A stretch of DNA of 64,000 nt, from assembly GCF_014805685.1 (NCBI RefSeq), contig NC_060902.1, positions 2,772,145 to 2,836,144 of the forward strand. Reading direction: 5' to 3'. Positions 21,356 through 32,110 of the stretch are shown here, in pieces. The notes beneath the pieces were generated by a model. That model did no database searches and had not been told where the DNA came from. It worked only from the letters and a program-made list of their open reading frames with translations. Position numbers and translations under genes: made by a program. This DNA comes from Silurus meridionalis (Eukaryota; Chordata; Actinopteri; Siluriformes; Siluridae). Within the stretch, counting starts at the first letter, position 1; the number at the start of each line of letters is the position of its first letter.

Positions 21356-21357
<2 letters not shown>
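20565..21357. repeat. Tandem duplication D1, copy 1 (793 bp)
   Basis: From GTGTCTCATGTGAAAGCACT to TTTTTTTTCCATCAGTAG the sequence is repeated at 21411-22200. By eye the copies differ by about five substitutions and a 3-base difference in one A run (8 versus 5 As near 20640). No gene is contained; the unit includes A/T-rich DNA and a stretch resembling part of repeat R1 (TTAATAATAAAAGTAAAGCA). Confidence 0.97.

Positions 21358-21410
<53 letters not shown>
21358..21410. repeat. (CT)n microsatellite, second of three
   Basis: Separates the two copies of duplication D1. Confidence 0.98.
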
Positions 21411-21414
<4 letters not shown>

Positions 21415-22199
21415 CTCATGTGAAAGCACTGTCACCCAATTAGCTTTGAGTGATCATAGCAGGAAAACACAAATGACATTCACTAAAAAGACTTTGCAGA
21501 AAGGATGCAAACATCGATATGGACAATTTACGTATTTAGTGCATGACATGAAGCTCGTTTGTTAATTGGAAAGACGTCACTACACAGTGCAGTTTTCTTA
21601 AGGATGCTCACAGGGGTTTTCGTTTAGTTTTTGTCCTGACCGAACAATGCCCCAGATTAAACACAGCAAAATTGACCAGATTTCTCACTTATTATTTGAT
21701 TTATTACATACAATAAAGAAAACCTGTGAATGTTTTATGCCAGGGGTGTGTGGAGATGTGTGATCCACATGTGTTTATTCTCTGCCTCGCACATTGACTG
21801 CATTTTTTATTGTTATTATATTTATTGTTGGTCACAGATTATTGGATACTTTCTTAATAATAAAAGTAAAGCAAATCTTTTATTAATTATATATAAATAA
21901 ATCGCTTTTTACCAACGCAAAGATGCTAAAAAGGATGTATCGCGATACAAATGGCAACTTGTATCTGATGCATACTTTTGCATCACATTGTTAACTTTTT
22001 GCAGATGCAATGATGCGAACCGATGAACAAAACAAACCTTAATTTACCAAGCATTTAATTCTCATAACATTTTCAAATTGCATCTGCATTGCATTGCATC
22101 TACACATATTAAAGACATTGGGTTTTAAGCAGGTGAACTGTCCGCTGTCCTGAAATCGTATTTCAAATAAAAGTCATGCTTCTTTTTTTTCCATCAGTA

Positions 22200-22200
<1 letters not shown>
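21411..22200. repeat. Tandem duplication D1, copy 2 (790 bp)
   Basis: Second copy of the unit at 20565-21357. Differences from copy 1 include CATTCACT for CATTCGCT, AACATCGATATGG for AACATTGATATGG, and GATTTCTCACTTA for GATTTATTACTTA. Confidence 0.97.

Positions 22201-22248
<48 letters not shown>
22201..22248. repeat. (CT)n microsatellite, third of three
   Basis: Closes duplication D1; the DNA beyond it (TGTTCTGACCAACGCTTGC) is not part of the repeated unit. Confidence 0.98.
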
Positions 22249-22251
<3 letters not shown>

Positions 22252-22807
22252 CTGACCAACGCTTGCTATTTTCTACCTCCTCCCCTAAAAAAACTTTAGA
22301 GGGATGTTTTTTAATTACTCATGTTAATGAGCTGAAACTGGTACATGTGTGGAAATAATATGATGATTTGAGTTTTCAGAAATGGTGCCAGATGTGGCTC
22401 TTAAATGGTGTTATATCTATAGATATTTTCCCCTTAAAACCCTCAGAAAAACTAAACTACGCATTTAGATTTGACTTCATTGTGTCTGTTTTTAGCTCTG
22501 CTGATTACAGAACAATTATATAATAATTTCATCAAACAAGAACTCGAGCCGCCTGTTCATCAGACCATCGAATCATGAGACAGGGATAAATCTGGCTATC
22601 ATGATGGCACGAGTGAATAAAAACTTCCTCTGGGTGACTATTTAAGTGAATATATTGCCTTAAATGGTCACCCAGAGGAAGTAAAAGGCACATTCATACC
22701 TACCACAAGCCCAAGTAGCAAGTGTGAATAGAACTGGAGTACACAGCCATGATGCTGAATAAATTATTTCATATAATTTGTAAATAAATTAAATAAATAA
22801 ATTGAAC
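22249..22807. other. Non-coding interval containing a hairpin
   Basis: Unique-looking apart from the inverted repeat at 22623-22682. No exon or transposon end is recognised; A/T-rich with AAAT words at 22790-22805. Confidence 0.5.
22623..22682. other. Near-perfect 24-bp inverted repeat with 12-nt loop
   Basis: The left arm starts ACTTCCTCTGGGTGAC (22623-22646) and the right arm ends GTCACCCAGAGGAAGT (22659-22682). All 24 positions pair, 23 Watson-Crick and one G-U, around the loop TGAATATATTGC. Pairing stops exactly at both arm ends. The size and geometry fit a small precursor-microRNA-like hairpin, but a tiny palindromic transposon or recent inverted duplication is equally compatible. No expression evidence is available. 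Confidence 0.9.
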
Positions 22808-23092
22808 TGAGACCCAAACCTGTTCCAGCATGACAATGCCATCTGCATGAAGATTTGCTTTACATAGTTTGGAGAGGAAGATTTGAGTAGCACTCTAAAG
22901 AGCTCTGATCTCAATCCTACTAAATGCCATTGGGATGAATGTAAACGCTGACTGCACCCCAGGCCTCCTCATCTCACCTACATCACTACCTGACTATAAC
23001 CCTTGTGGCTGATGAACAAAAATGTCCACAAGCATGCTCCAAAATCTAGTAGAACATCTTCCCAGAAGTGTGGTGCAAATTGAGACATTATA

Positions 23093-23095
<3 letters not shown>
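22808..23095 (+). mobile_element. Tc1-like element, family A, plus copy
   Basis: GACCCAAACCTGTTCCAGCA TGACAATGCC (DPNLFQHDNA, with the second catalytic Asp), TGGAGAGGAAGATTTGAGT, GCTCTGATCTCAATCCTACT (ancestral SPDLNPT), CATTGGGATGAATGTAAACG (HWDECKR), CCCAGGCCTCCTCATCTCAC, and CATCTTCCCAGAAGTGTGG. The frame has stops. The copy ends at the (AT)n tract. Confidence 0.88.

Positions 23096-23098
<3 letters not shown>

Positions 23099-23159
<61 letters not shown>
23099..23159. repeat. (AT)n microsatellite
   Basis: About 30 uninterrupted units. Confidence 0.98.
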
Positions 23160-23165
<6 letters not shown>

Positions 23166-24215
23166 CATGTACAGCATTTTAACAGCTCTGAAAAACATAT
23201 ATGGTTGATTCCCATCCTGTAGTCACATTCAAAACACTGTTTTGCTGCCTTCAGGTTCATTTCACTTCACGTTCCTGGACCCGAGGTTGATTGCAATGTG
23301 GAGTTAGAACCCACCAGGTTTCTGTTCTCACACACTAAACTCTAAAGAACCCTGACCCAATGTATAACACACTGTATAAGTCTAGCCCTGGAGAGCCCAC
23401 GATTGCAGAACCTTCAAAAACGTCACGTTCAAGACGTAGCATGGCGTGCATGGTGCTGACCTTTGTGCTATCTGAATTGTTGCACAAGCGTCTCTTCGGA
23501 GTCGTCGCACTTATCGCGGCTCCCTTCGGGGATTTCCGTGTTGCTTTCCTAATGAATAGCTCGGCCCGATAAGGCCTATTTGTCTGTTTGTTGCCTTTCC
23601 TAATGTGCGCCTGTCTATTCAATATCCATTAGCGCCTGGATCGCGCGCTCGGCATCTAAATGCGAAGTGACAAAAACACCTTGATGCGGAGTTTGTTTGC
23701 CGGGGTTTGCCGCTCGCTTTTGTTTGGGTTTAAGACACACGTCCATCTTTGTTAAAACGGCTAATTGCTTCCATGGTGGCGCCGCTAGCTCGGTCCGTCT
23801 GGCTGTTGATAAAGTATTGATTGTCTGTCCGCTGGGAGGAGAAAAGTGCAGGAGAGGTTAGCGGGGATGAAAGGGATTTAGGTGCTTTAGACTTGTTTCT
23901 ACCTACAGCACAAATACCTTCTGACTGCAATCAAGAAGGAGAAGGGGAAAAAAAGAGCTAAACTAAACGAAGCTGCCGAGGTGCTTAGAGTTTTTTCCAA
24001 ACTGGTTTGTGCTTGAATTTAACAATCACAAACGGGGAATATCGGTGTATACGTTAAGCTATTACCATTCCCAAAAACAAAATATCCTTAGTTTAGGAAT
24101 GTTTTAGGTTTAGGTTCGATTGCAATGAATCGCTAATACTAAAATGTTACTTTTGGATGTAGCCTTAAGAAAAAGAGAAGGGTTTGGACTCTGGACTCAA
24201 ATGCATTGGCATGAT
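23160..24215. promoter_or_regulatory. Repeat-free CpG-containing block, candidate conserved regulatory DNA
   Basis: Especially 23400-23900: no repeats, balanced composition, clustered CpGs and words such as TTTCCTAATGAATAGCTCGG, GATAAGGCCTATTTGTCTG, CAATATCCATTAGCGCCTGG, GATCGCGCGCTCGGCATC and CGGCTAATTGCTTCCATGG. Frames at 23335-23622 and 23360-23572 lie on opposite strands and show no domain. I infer a conserved non-coding element cluster. Confidence 0.35.
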
Positions 24216-24690
24216 ATTCCTTTACAGCAATCCATAAATCATTGTCAGAATACATAAAGAGGAGTTTGGTCTATCGTGGCACTCGAAACACTTCAAACGC
24301 TTCGTTGCAGCATCGCCGTATGTCAAATGTATGTCATTTCAAACATCTCTGTGGCAGAGTTGCCCAGTTTCATGCAAAATTTCACATTTGCTCTTGCTCC
24401 AACTTGGTGTCCGCGATGAAATCGCACGTGGTAAGGCACGTGGTCAGAATAGCACCAGTTAGCACCATGCATTATACAACTTTATAAATGCATATCTCTG
24501 TAAAGCTTTTATTGTAAAATGTGGTATACAAATAAAAATGTATTAAAATTATCCAGACTAATCAAAGACTTAACACAGGACAGATGAACACAATAGGATA
24601 GCGAGCCAAACACAGGACAGGACGAGGCAAAAACACATTGCATTGTAAAACATCGGCAAGGAAGTGCATGTTGATTGACAGGCGCTGTGA
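24216..24690. repeat. Dispersed repeat R6, copy interrupted by a mariner piece
   Basis: GCAATCCATAAATCATTGTC AGAATACAT at the left and AGATGAACACAATAGGATAG at the right match, in the same order, the copy at 26796-27010 (GCAATCCATAAATCACTGTC ... GGTGAGCACAATAGGATAA). Between them lies the mariner fragment 24262-24475. Confidence 0.6.
24262..24475 (-). mobile_element. Mariner element, N-terminal fragment
   Basis: Reverse-oriented words match the mariner copies at 2080-2500 and 13545-14025: CGATTTCATCGCGGACACCA, GCAAATGTGAAATTTTGCAT and GAAACTGGGCAACTCTGCCA CAGAG (ancestral KFCMKLGNSATE). The C-terminal half is absent. Confidence 0.7.
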
Positions 24691-25899
24691 TATAAACCCT
24701 CAATATTGATGTTGTTCGCTGAAATGAAACCCCCTTGCAGAATTTTGAGCTCGAACCTTTGCTGAAATGGTTTTAACTGAGAAAATACCGTGTGCCCTAA
24801 AGGGAAAAGAGTTTTAGATTGCCTTGTGTTGGGTTAACGCAGTACTTCAACACAAGGGTCGTAACATCCAACAACATAATGAAGGAACTACTGGAATTAC
24901 TGGGATTTTTTCTTTTCTTTTCGTTAAATGCTATATAAAAACCAGAAGAGAAGACGGAAACCCAGTCGTGATCTCGCAGCGAGTAATTTATCCTGCTTTT
25001 CCACCCTTATCGCAACCTCCCGATATCATCAAATCAGTCGATACTCGTGCACCAGGTATATACAGCGCTATGAGAGGAGAAAGAGGGCGATAAAAAGAAC
25101 AAGGAAGAAGGGAAAGAGGAGGACAGGTTTTATCACGCCATGAGAGAGGATCTGGCTGTGAGCGCAGAGGGGAAGCGACATGCTGAGACCAAAGACCACA
25201 TAACATGGTTTGATAACTACACACACGTCGTGCGCCGTAGGGAGATCAGGGGCCGGGAGGCACAAGCGTCGCGATGGATGCTTTTATTTACGCGCCGGTG
25301 TTGGGGTCAGGCAGAGTTAGCGTCTGACATTAGCGAAGGTTGGTGCGTCGGAGAGAGCAACAGTGGGCACTGGCATTTGTCTAGGCTGTGAGTCAAGGAG
25401 CGGCGTGACGTTGGCGTTGCCGGGGGGATACGATGACCTTCGCAAGACCATCCTTCAGCAGTAATGGGGCAACAGTAGTCGCAGGCTCAGATCATAAACA
25501 TTACAAAAAAGCACGTTCTTTTTTTATTACAAATCGCCCCTATTGTCCTTATAGGCTGCACACGGCGGGGAATAAAACATTCCTGGGGTCGCAATAGAGC
25601 TCTTTTTCGAATTGAAGAGATAATGGGTTGAGATACAAATACCGATTTTTGATCTTCAGTGGTTTGCTCCAGCAGTCGGATCTACACACGGATTCTCCCA
25701 GTTCTGAAATTTCTACCGTATCTTCAAAACCTGAGATTCAGAAATCCACAAAATATTAGATTTTTATTTTGAGATACCAATAAAGAGGAATAAAGGACCC
25801 CATTCTGACCCCAGAGTACAAGTTTTCTAATAGATATTTTGAATAGAATCAATATTTAGTGGTCATTTATTGAGCCGTATACAAATAGCCACAAAGTAC
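24691..25899. promoter_or_regulatory. Repeat-free block, candidate regulatory DNA in its centre
   Basis: From about 24960 to 25470 the composition is balanced with many CpGs (CGATATCATCAAATCAGTCG, CTTTTATTTACGCGCCGGTG, GAGCGGCGTGACGTTGGCGT). Four frames cross it on both strands without a domain. The right part (25540-25890) is A/T-rich and unremarkable. Confidence 0.3.
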
Positions 25900-26168
25900 A
25901 AATCCAGTTCACTAAAGATCTGCTTTCCATGGGTTAAATATGGTGGAAGATCTCCTGCTATAGAGCTCTAAACCCTACTGAACACCTTTGAGATGAATTT
26001 GAGCACTGAATGCTGCACCACAGGCCTCCTCACCATCTCACCTACATCACTATCTGACTTTACTAACACGCTTGTGGCTGAATGAAATCTCACAAATCTC
26101 CACAAAATCTAAAGGAACATCTTCCCAGAAGACTGGAGGTTATTATAACAGCAAATGTAGAATGAGAA
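25900..26168 (+). mobile_element. Tc1-like element, family A, plus fragment
   Basis: AAGATCTGCTTTCCATGGGT, GGAAGATCTCCTGCTATAGA, CCTACTGAACACCTTTGAGA TGAATTTGAG (ancestral PTEHLWDEL), AGGCCTCCTCACC, GCTTGTGGCTGAATGAAATC and CTTCCCAGAAGACTGGAGGT TATTATAACAGCAAA. The 5' third of the deletion derivative is lacking. Confidence 0.85.
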
Positions 26169-26795
26169 ATAAGTCTATTTTTTTTACTGCACACTATGCC
26201 TTATGTTTGTTCTTGTTTGTTTTGTTTTTGTCATTCATTATAAAAATGATTCGCTCGTGTGTTCACGTGCACGTGTGTACATTTTCACGTATGCAGACTA
26301 CGTACACTTCAATTTCTATCATATGCATGGCTCACTGGGCATTCTGTACATGAACATACATACAGTCGAGTTTAAATTGCCCATTTTTGATTATAATTAC
26401 GTTCACTTTTATATCACTAGCACAAATTTACATATTTATTATATTGATCATATTTATGGTTTCTCATATCTCTCATATTCTCATGATGGGTCCTCATATC
26501 TCAGCTAATGGGTCATTTTACATTGGCTTACTATTATTATTAATATTATTATTCAAATGGTACATAGTATATTGGCATTATTAACTAATGTCTTTTAGGC
26601 TTTAATCTGATTGGTTCATTTTGGCTCCTAAACTTTGTCTGAAACATTTCACTGGAGATAAGCATACACACAAACATGCCTGTAAGAAAAGTTAAAAAAA
26701 AGCCGTATACTTTATGAAAATGTACAGTAAATATGTGAGTTTCTGGCCGTTTCCAAACTGCAATGTGCCGCGAGTGAACGCATGGCATGATGTTT
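26169..26795. other. A/T-rich non-coding DNA
   Basis: CA/TG-rich words around 26250-26300 and ATT-rich DNA at 26400-26580. Overlapping frames translate to Y/I/F-rich peptides; not genes. Confidence 0.45.
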
Positions 26796-27010
26796 ATTTA
26801 ACGCAATCCATAAATCACTGTCAGAATGCATCGAGGGCAGAAAAGTAGTTCAAAAGGGAAAAGGCAAAGGTCGGCAAAGGTCAGTAAAGAAATCTTGGAA
26901 CATGAGGCACAACAGGATATAAATAACCAGCACGATCAATGACTAAAAAACACATGACAGGTGAGCACAATAGGATAACTAATCGAACGCTTAATGCAGG
27001 CTCGGTATGG
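26796..27010. repeat. Dispersed repeat R6, uninterrupted copy
   Basis: Shares GCAATCCATAAATCACTGTC and GGTGAGCACAATAGGATAAC with 24216-24690. Lacks the mariner fragment present there. Class unknown. Confidence 0.55.
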
Positions 27011-27267
27011 AGACGAAAAACAAGTTGCAGTATGGAAAAAAGCACGAATTCTTGATTTTTCTGTGGAAATAATTACACACAACAGATTTTTCTTTAATGA
27101 ATGAGGCCCTATTTGTGGCATAATACACACATTTACCAAGGCTCAGATGAAAGGAATTTAATAAGAGTGTCGGAAAACAATCCAAGTCGTGAGACTGACA
27201 TGACAAAATGTGTCGGCTAGACGACTGGGTCAGAGCATCTCTAAAACTGCAGTTTACACTATTGCCT

Positions 27268-27437
27268 AAAGGGTCAGTTATAACTAAGAGCCTTAAACAC
27301 TACAGCTTCATACAACTGGGCAGTTGTAGATTAAGGGCCTTGATCAGGGGCCCAGCCTTGGCAGTCTAGTGGAGGTGGGATTTAAACTCATGATCTGATC
27401 AGAAGTCCAACATATTAACCACTGAGCAACCCTCTTC
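27268..27437 (-). mobile_element. tRNA-derived SINE, family B
   Basis: Reverse orientation: head complement TTAACCACTGAGCAACC, B-box region as GGGATTTAAACTCATGATC, middle GGGCCTTGATCAGGGGCCCA and CAACTGGGCAGTTG near the tail. Confidence 0.82.
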
Positions 27438-28125
27438 CCCAGATAGTGTGTGTGTGTGTTGTCTTCCAGGTCGGCCAGGTTTGATTGCCAGGTGAATGAT
27501 GGAAATTCGAGTCCTCAAGAGTGTGACATGGCACTATTCATTTTTTCCTAAGTTTACTGCAACACAGTGTTTCAATTAATCTTCCTGATTCACACCAAAC
27601 CCACCACACTTCTTTGTCAAATCCAAATCCGGATATTACCCGCTGTAATGAAGAGAAGGTCTAGCTTATACAGTGCCTAACAACGTTCTTTACTGAAACC
27701 TAAAAAAAAAAGGAAAAAAAAACCTGACACACACACGCAGATGATTTGTTGTCTCTTTGGCTAATTAGCCAGCTGTGAATATTAAGGCACATGAGGAACT
27801 TCTAATCTAAAATTTACCGTTTTGTTCGCTTTACACTTTCACTAATTAGCTGCTTTTATTGACTAATTTGTTGTACTGCTTTTTTTTTTTTTTTGGGATA
27901 CTAAAATGGCCTACCAACACAACATCTCTACAGCTACACCGGTGTGTGTGTAAATAAACGCTAGCAAATTAGCACACATCTGTCAGGGTTATGCGTAGAA
28001 GATTTCTGAATGTCTAAAGCACAATTCGAATTGGGAAAGATTTCCGATTGGTCCAAAAACCTATTTTGGTTTTAATGCATCATAATTTCTATAGTTCCAT
28101 CGTTCCATAGTTTCAATAATCAATG
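27438..28125. other. Unique-looking non-coding DNA
   Basis: Mixed to A/T-rich. The block 27745-27860 (GGCTAATTAGCCAGCTGTGA and CACTAATTAGCTGCTTTTAT) carries two TAATTAG homeodomain-type cores and looks conserved, by inference. T run near 27881-27895. Confidence 0.35.
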
Positions 28126-28551
28126 TACACTATAAAGATAAAAGTCTTGGGACGCCTGACTTTTCCAGTGATTCCTTGCACAACGTTGGAGCCACACAGT
28201 TGTATACAGTGTCTTTGGATGCATTAGCATGAAATTTTCTCTTCATTTCACCCTCCAGCATGACGATACGCCTGTTGCACAAAGCCAGCTCCATGAAGAT
28301 ATGGTCTGGATGGGTTGGATTTGGTGGAAGATTTCCTGCTATTGAGCTCTAAACCCTATTAAACACCACATTGGGATGAATGTAAACTCTGATTGCACCC
28401 AGGCCTCCTCACCTCACCTACATCACTACTTGACTTCACTAACACCAAAATAGATGAATGAATCTTCCTATGGAACATCTTCCCAGAAAAGTAGAGTTTA
28501 TTGTAACAGGAAATAAACGTGGAATTGGATGCTCAAAAAGCACATAGTGTA
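28126..28551 (+). mobile_element. Tc1-like element, family A, both termini present
   Basis: Starts TACACTATAAAGATAAAAGT and ends GCACATAGTGTA, so both family ends are recognisable. Inside: CTTGGGACGCCTGACTTTTC, GTGTCTTTGGATGCATTAGC, CAGCATGACGATACGCCTGT TGCACAAAG, ACACCACATTGGGATGAATG, AGGCCTCCTCACCTCACCTA and CATCTTCCCAGAAAAGTAGA. The element is a ~426-bp deletion derivative with no intact frame. Confidence 0.88.
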
Positions 28552-28970
28552 CGGTAACATTAATGGTTGCAATCGCCAGTGTCAGGGCTCTGTTTTCATT
28601 TTTTTTTCCCCACAAAAAATGTAAATGTAAAACTTTTTAATAGGAAAATAAGCAGGTTAAGTGAAGTCGCATATTGTCTTATAACAGCACTGCAGGGACT
28701 TCAGTTTCAACGTGTCATTTGCAACATGTAATGGCAGCTAATTCAATAAGCAAAGCATCCCTAATGAGTTTGGTTGAAGTAGTGAGAAAGTCTTTATCCG
28801 TGTGTTATTAAATTTGTCCCGAATATTAATCTAGATGATTGTAATCAATGTTTTTTTTTAATAGCCAGTGGAACATTAGCTTTCAATTGTCTCGGATATC
28901 GAAATGATCGAAGGAAGAAACAAAAGCGTTTAACGACATCTACAGTGTAAAGCGTATACACGTCATCGAA
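28552..28970. other. Unique-looking non-coding DNA
   Basis: A/T-rich; 28650-28820 looks repeat-free and possibly conserved (CATTTGCAACATGTAATGGC, GCTAATTCAATAAGC), but nothing specific supports a function. Confidence 0.35.
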
Positions 28971-28979
28971 TATGTGTAT

Positions 28980-29056
28980 GTGTGTGTGTGTGTGTGTGTG
29001 TGGGGGTGTTTGCTGCAGTGTAAACTAGAGCAAACACACACACACACACACACACA
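28980..29056. repeat. (GT)n and nearby (AC)n, inverted relative to one another
   Basis: (TG)n at 28980-29002 and (CA)n at 29034-29056 are separated by about 30 bases. They are complementary and could form a slipped hairpin. Confidence 0.95.
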
Positions 29057-29209
29057 ATGATGATACACTGATCCCCTGCTAGACTAATACATAAGGATCG
29101 GCTCTGCGACAAAATAATAGGCAAACCGAGACCAAACCTTTGATGCCATTTATACCCACAAACCCCTTTCTCATTCCTTGAATCTCAATCTTTCTGGATG
29201 ACACTAAGG

Positions 29210-29210
<1 letters not shown>

Positions 29211-29261
<51 letters not shown>

Positions 29262-29262
29262 C
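29211..29262. repeat. (CA)n microsatellite
   Basis: Uninterrupted tract of about 26 units. Confidence 0.98.
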
Positions 29263-29800
29263 TCCGGTCCCCTCGGAAAGTCACAGGCCCTGTTAGAATC
29301 CCATCAGAGTAACAGGTCGAGAGGGTCAATTATTTACAGCGTCGAGCCCAGATTGCAATTACGCGCACCAAGCGTGCTCACAAGGCCAGCGAGGAGCTGG
29401 AGAATAGCTCGAGATGAGCTGTGATGCGATACCTCCATCATCCTCCTCCTCCTCCTCCTCGTCTTCCGCCTCCCCTCCACCCTTCTGCCCCCCCGAAAAA
29501 GAAAGACTTTTTTCTCCAGTGATTGCAATGCGCTCGCATCTCCAGTGTGGCTAACACTTGTAGAAATTACCTGACAGAACCAATATAATGTTATTACCCA
29601 GCCACGTGCATCCAGCTGTCTCACCGCGCGTCTCGTCCCTGCGATATTGGAGCATCGCTTCCCGCCACCCCGCCCCAATTTATTTCCTCCAAATGAAAAT
29701 GAATTATGCATTTTCCAGTGTCACTCGCGAATATAAACCAGCGCTGCGCACCGGCCTGCTTCTATTACCAGCCTGAGCATATGGGGCAGAGCAGAGCGAG
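29263..29800. promoter_or_regulatory. Repeat-free block, candidate conserved regulatory DNA
   Basis: Balanced composition, many CpGs and several TAAT/AATTA words: GATTGCAATTACGCGCACCA, CCCAATTTATTTCCTCCAAA, ATGAAAATGAATTATGCATT and GTCACTCGCGAATATAAACC. A short (CTC)n run lies at 29441-29461. Frames on both strands show no domain. Confidence 0.38.
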
Positions 29801-30659
29801 CGAGACAGCCAGTTCAAAAACTATAAACTGAATTCAGGGTTTGGCAATTTCCCCGTGTATCTGATGAACAGTTTCGCTGTTTTAATGAAAATTGTTGATC
29901 GAATTGAGACTGGTGACTCAACGTGATCGAATTCTGGGAGAAAATTCCTTACACGATGAAGGATTTCTTTATTTCCAGCTTCTGAATATAATGTCTATAA
30001 CAATACAAGCATCTCATTTACATCATTTATAGTCTAAAAACAAACTCATTTTATAGCCAATTGTAAATAAGCTGATTTCTAGAACATTCATTGAAGAAGT
30101 CTCCAGTGCCAGAAAGGCTGGTGTTTGATGGTATCTGAGAAACTTGTTTGTTTAGGAGACGTTCCATTGCATTAAATGTAGATGTCCATCAAATTTCCAG
30201 GAAAAAGGACAAAAAGAAGTTTCCTTAATATAAATAAACCATCAGTGTATAATGCTGTGGTATAAAATAAACAATTTATGATGTGCCGTTGTGAATCGAA
30301 AAAAAAAAAAGATTTCTTACAATTATTTAGATTTCTTTGTTTGTTTGTTTTTTGTTTGTTCACAGTTAATCTTTTAAATAGGCCCTTTTCATTATATAGG
30401 CTTCCAGATAAATATACAGCTTGTTATATGGATTTCAATCCTTTTTCTTCACCTCGGACCTGACATCTCATCTCATTATAGAGGTTTTGTACATGTATGT
30501 GACCACAGTAAGCTGTTATCTTTGAGTAAAATGACTTATAATGGCAATGAGGAGGTTTTAAATCTTCTCTAGGGCTTAAATTTTCAAGTTTGTCCAAAAA
30601 GTGAATGCAACAATGTATTGAAATTAGCTATTTAATCATGATTAAGTAGATTCATTATA
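29801..30659. other. Non-coding DNA with a dispersed repeat fragment
   Basis: The part at 30075-30145 (GAAGAAGTCTCCAGTGCCAG .. GAGAAACTTGTTTG) matches, inverted, the fragment at 4250-4320. The rest is A/T-rich and unique-looking. Confidence 0.45.
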
Positions 30660-30923
30660 CAAGGAGGCAGCATTCCAATTTACCCCAACGATGTTCAATA
30701 AGGCCAGAGCTCTCCCACAGACTTCCAAAACTTTGAGCACATGAGCATTGTCATGCTGGATTGTCATATTTGGGTCTCATAGCTCAAATTACGAGAGAAT
30801 TTGATGCACCATAGACGTCCTACACAATTGTGTGCCTCCAACTTTGTGGTAACAGTTTGGAAAAAAGTATGACATATGGCTGGAAAAGTCAGGTTTCCAA
30901 ATATTTTTGTCGATATAATGTGT
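30660..30923 (-). mobile_element. Tc1-like element, family A, reverse 5' part
   Basis: Ends with the reverse terminus ATATAATGTGTA and shows AAAGTCAGGTTTCCAAATAT, CACAATTGTGTGCCTCCAAC TTTGTGG, GTCATGCTGGATTGTCATAT TTGGG in reverse. The transposase 3' half beyond the second catalytic Asp is missing. Confidence 0.8.
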
Positions 30924-31395
30924 ATTTTCATAATCCCAAAACTATTGATACAACTTAGTGCATCAATACACTTAAAAAAATATATCAGGACTGTTTCTTG
31001 CTATAAAATGTTTTAACTTAGATCATCCAGGCCACCAGGGGGCTCTTTACTATCTCACTAACTTACTTTAAAGTTCTGTTTATTTAATATTTTGGCAGTT
31101 TGATTAAATGCTTTTTTATGCATTATAGAAGCCATTATTAGTAGGACAGACCATGTAGATTATCTACAGTTCAGGTCAGTGTGATCAATCTGTTACTTTA
31201 AAAATAATGACGTATTATCATGAGCACACTCTGATCTGCACTAATATCAGAACTGCTCTTCCAGAAAATTACCCCAAAACAGTGGAAAAAACAAAACAAA
31301 AAATCGTCATAACATGTACAGTGTATAACACCATCCTTTTTGACGATCTGCCTCTGCTTCATGCACATGAATACACATGCTCATTAGAACATACA
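30924..31395. other. Unique-looking non-coding DNA
   Basis: A/T-rich with no repeat or exon signature. Confidence 0.4.
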
Positions 31396-32110
31396 TGGCC
31401 TCATCACTGTCACCCATAGACGTCGGACATGCATGTCCTAATGCATAATATGGTTCATTATAGCTACTCTGTGCGACAAATCTTCGTGGCAAGGTCACCC
31501 CACATCCGGCACACTTGCACATTCCTGTCACATTCGCCATAATCCGGAGCCTGCAATACAAACACGTTCAACTTGGCCCGTAACAAGGCTTTTTGTAATA
31601 CCCAGTGGGGTGTTTAGTATTCCCTCCGACACGCGTCCTTGAATCCTTATTCCCAGAGCTTCTCTTTTGAATGGCACTGGATGAGCCAGGAAATTCTCAC
31701 ATGCTAACCGAACTATTGAGGGAAGAGAAAAAATGGAGGCAGGAGAATGACTTGGCCACTCGTTTTTTTTTTTTTTTTTTTTCCAGCCATTGAATTGAAT
31801 TGGAGCACTATTATCTGTGTTTAAGCCAATGAATGGAGTGCAGCGAGCCACCATACCATCATAATAATAAGAAATGTAGATGAGATGGTGGTGTGTGGGT
31901 GGGTGGGTTTGGGTGGTCACGGAGCTTTCCAGGCCATTTCACGTGCAAACCCGAATCCGACTTTTGGAGAAATTGCCACTTTTGCTTTGTTTGGCTGGGT
32001 TTTGGTTTTAAGCTAAATATTATTTGAGCCAAAAAGGGAAAAAAGATTGTGGAAAGACAGGTGGAGCCTTGAAGACGTATGAGGGACATGAACCACAAAG
32101 GTGAAACCAC
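31396..32110. promoter_or_regulatory. Repeat-free block, candidate conserved regulatory DNA
   Basis: Balanced and CpG-containing from about 31415 to 31760 (CATGCATGTCCTAATGCATA, CATTCGCCATAATCCGGAGC, CCCTCCGACACGCGTCCTTG). A T run at 31765-31782 and a GTGGG-rich stretch at 31888-31917 follow. Frames on the minus strand show no domain. Confidence 0.3.

Noticed and set aside
22623..22682. Hairpin as a transcription terminator
   Set aside because: No T-run follows and hairpin terminators of the bacterial type do not apply here.
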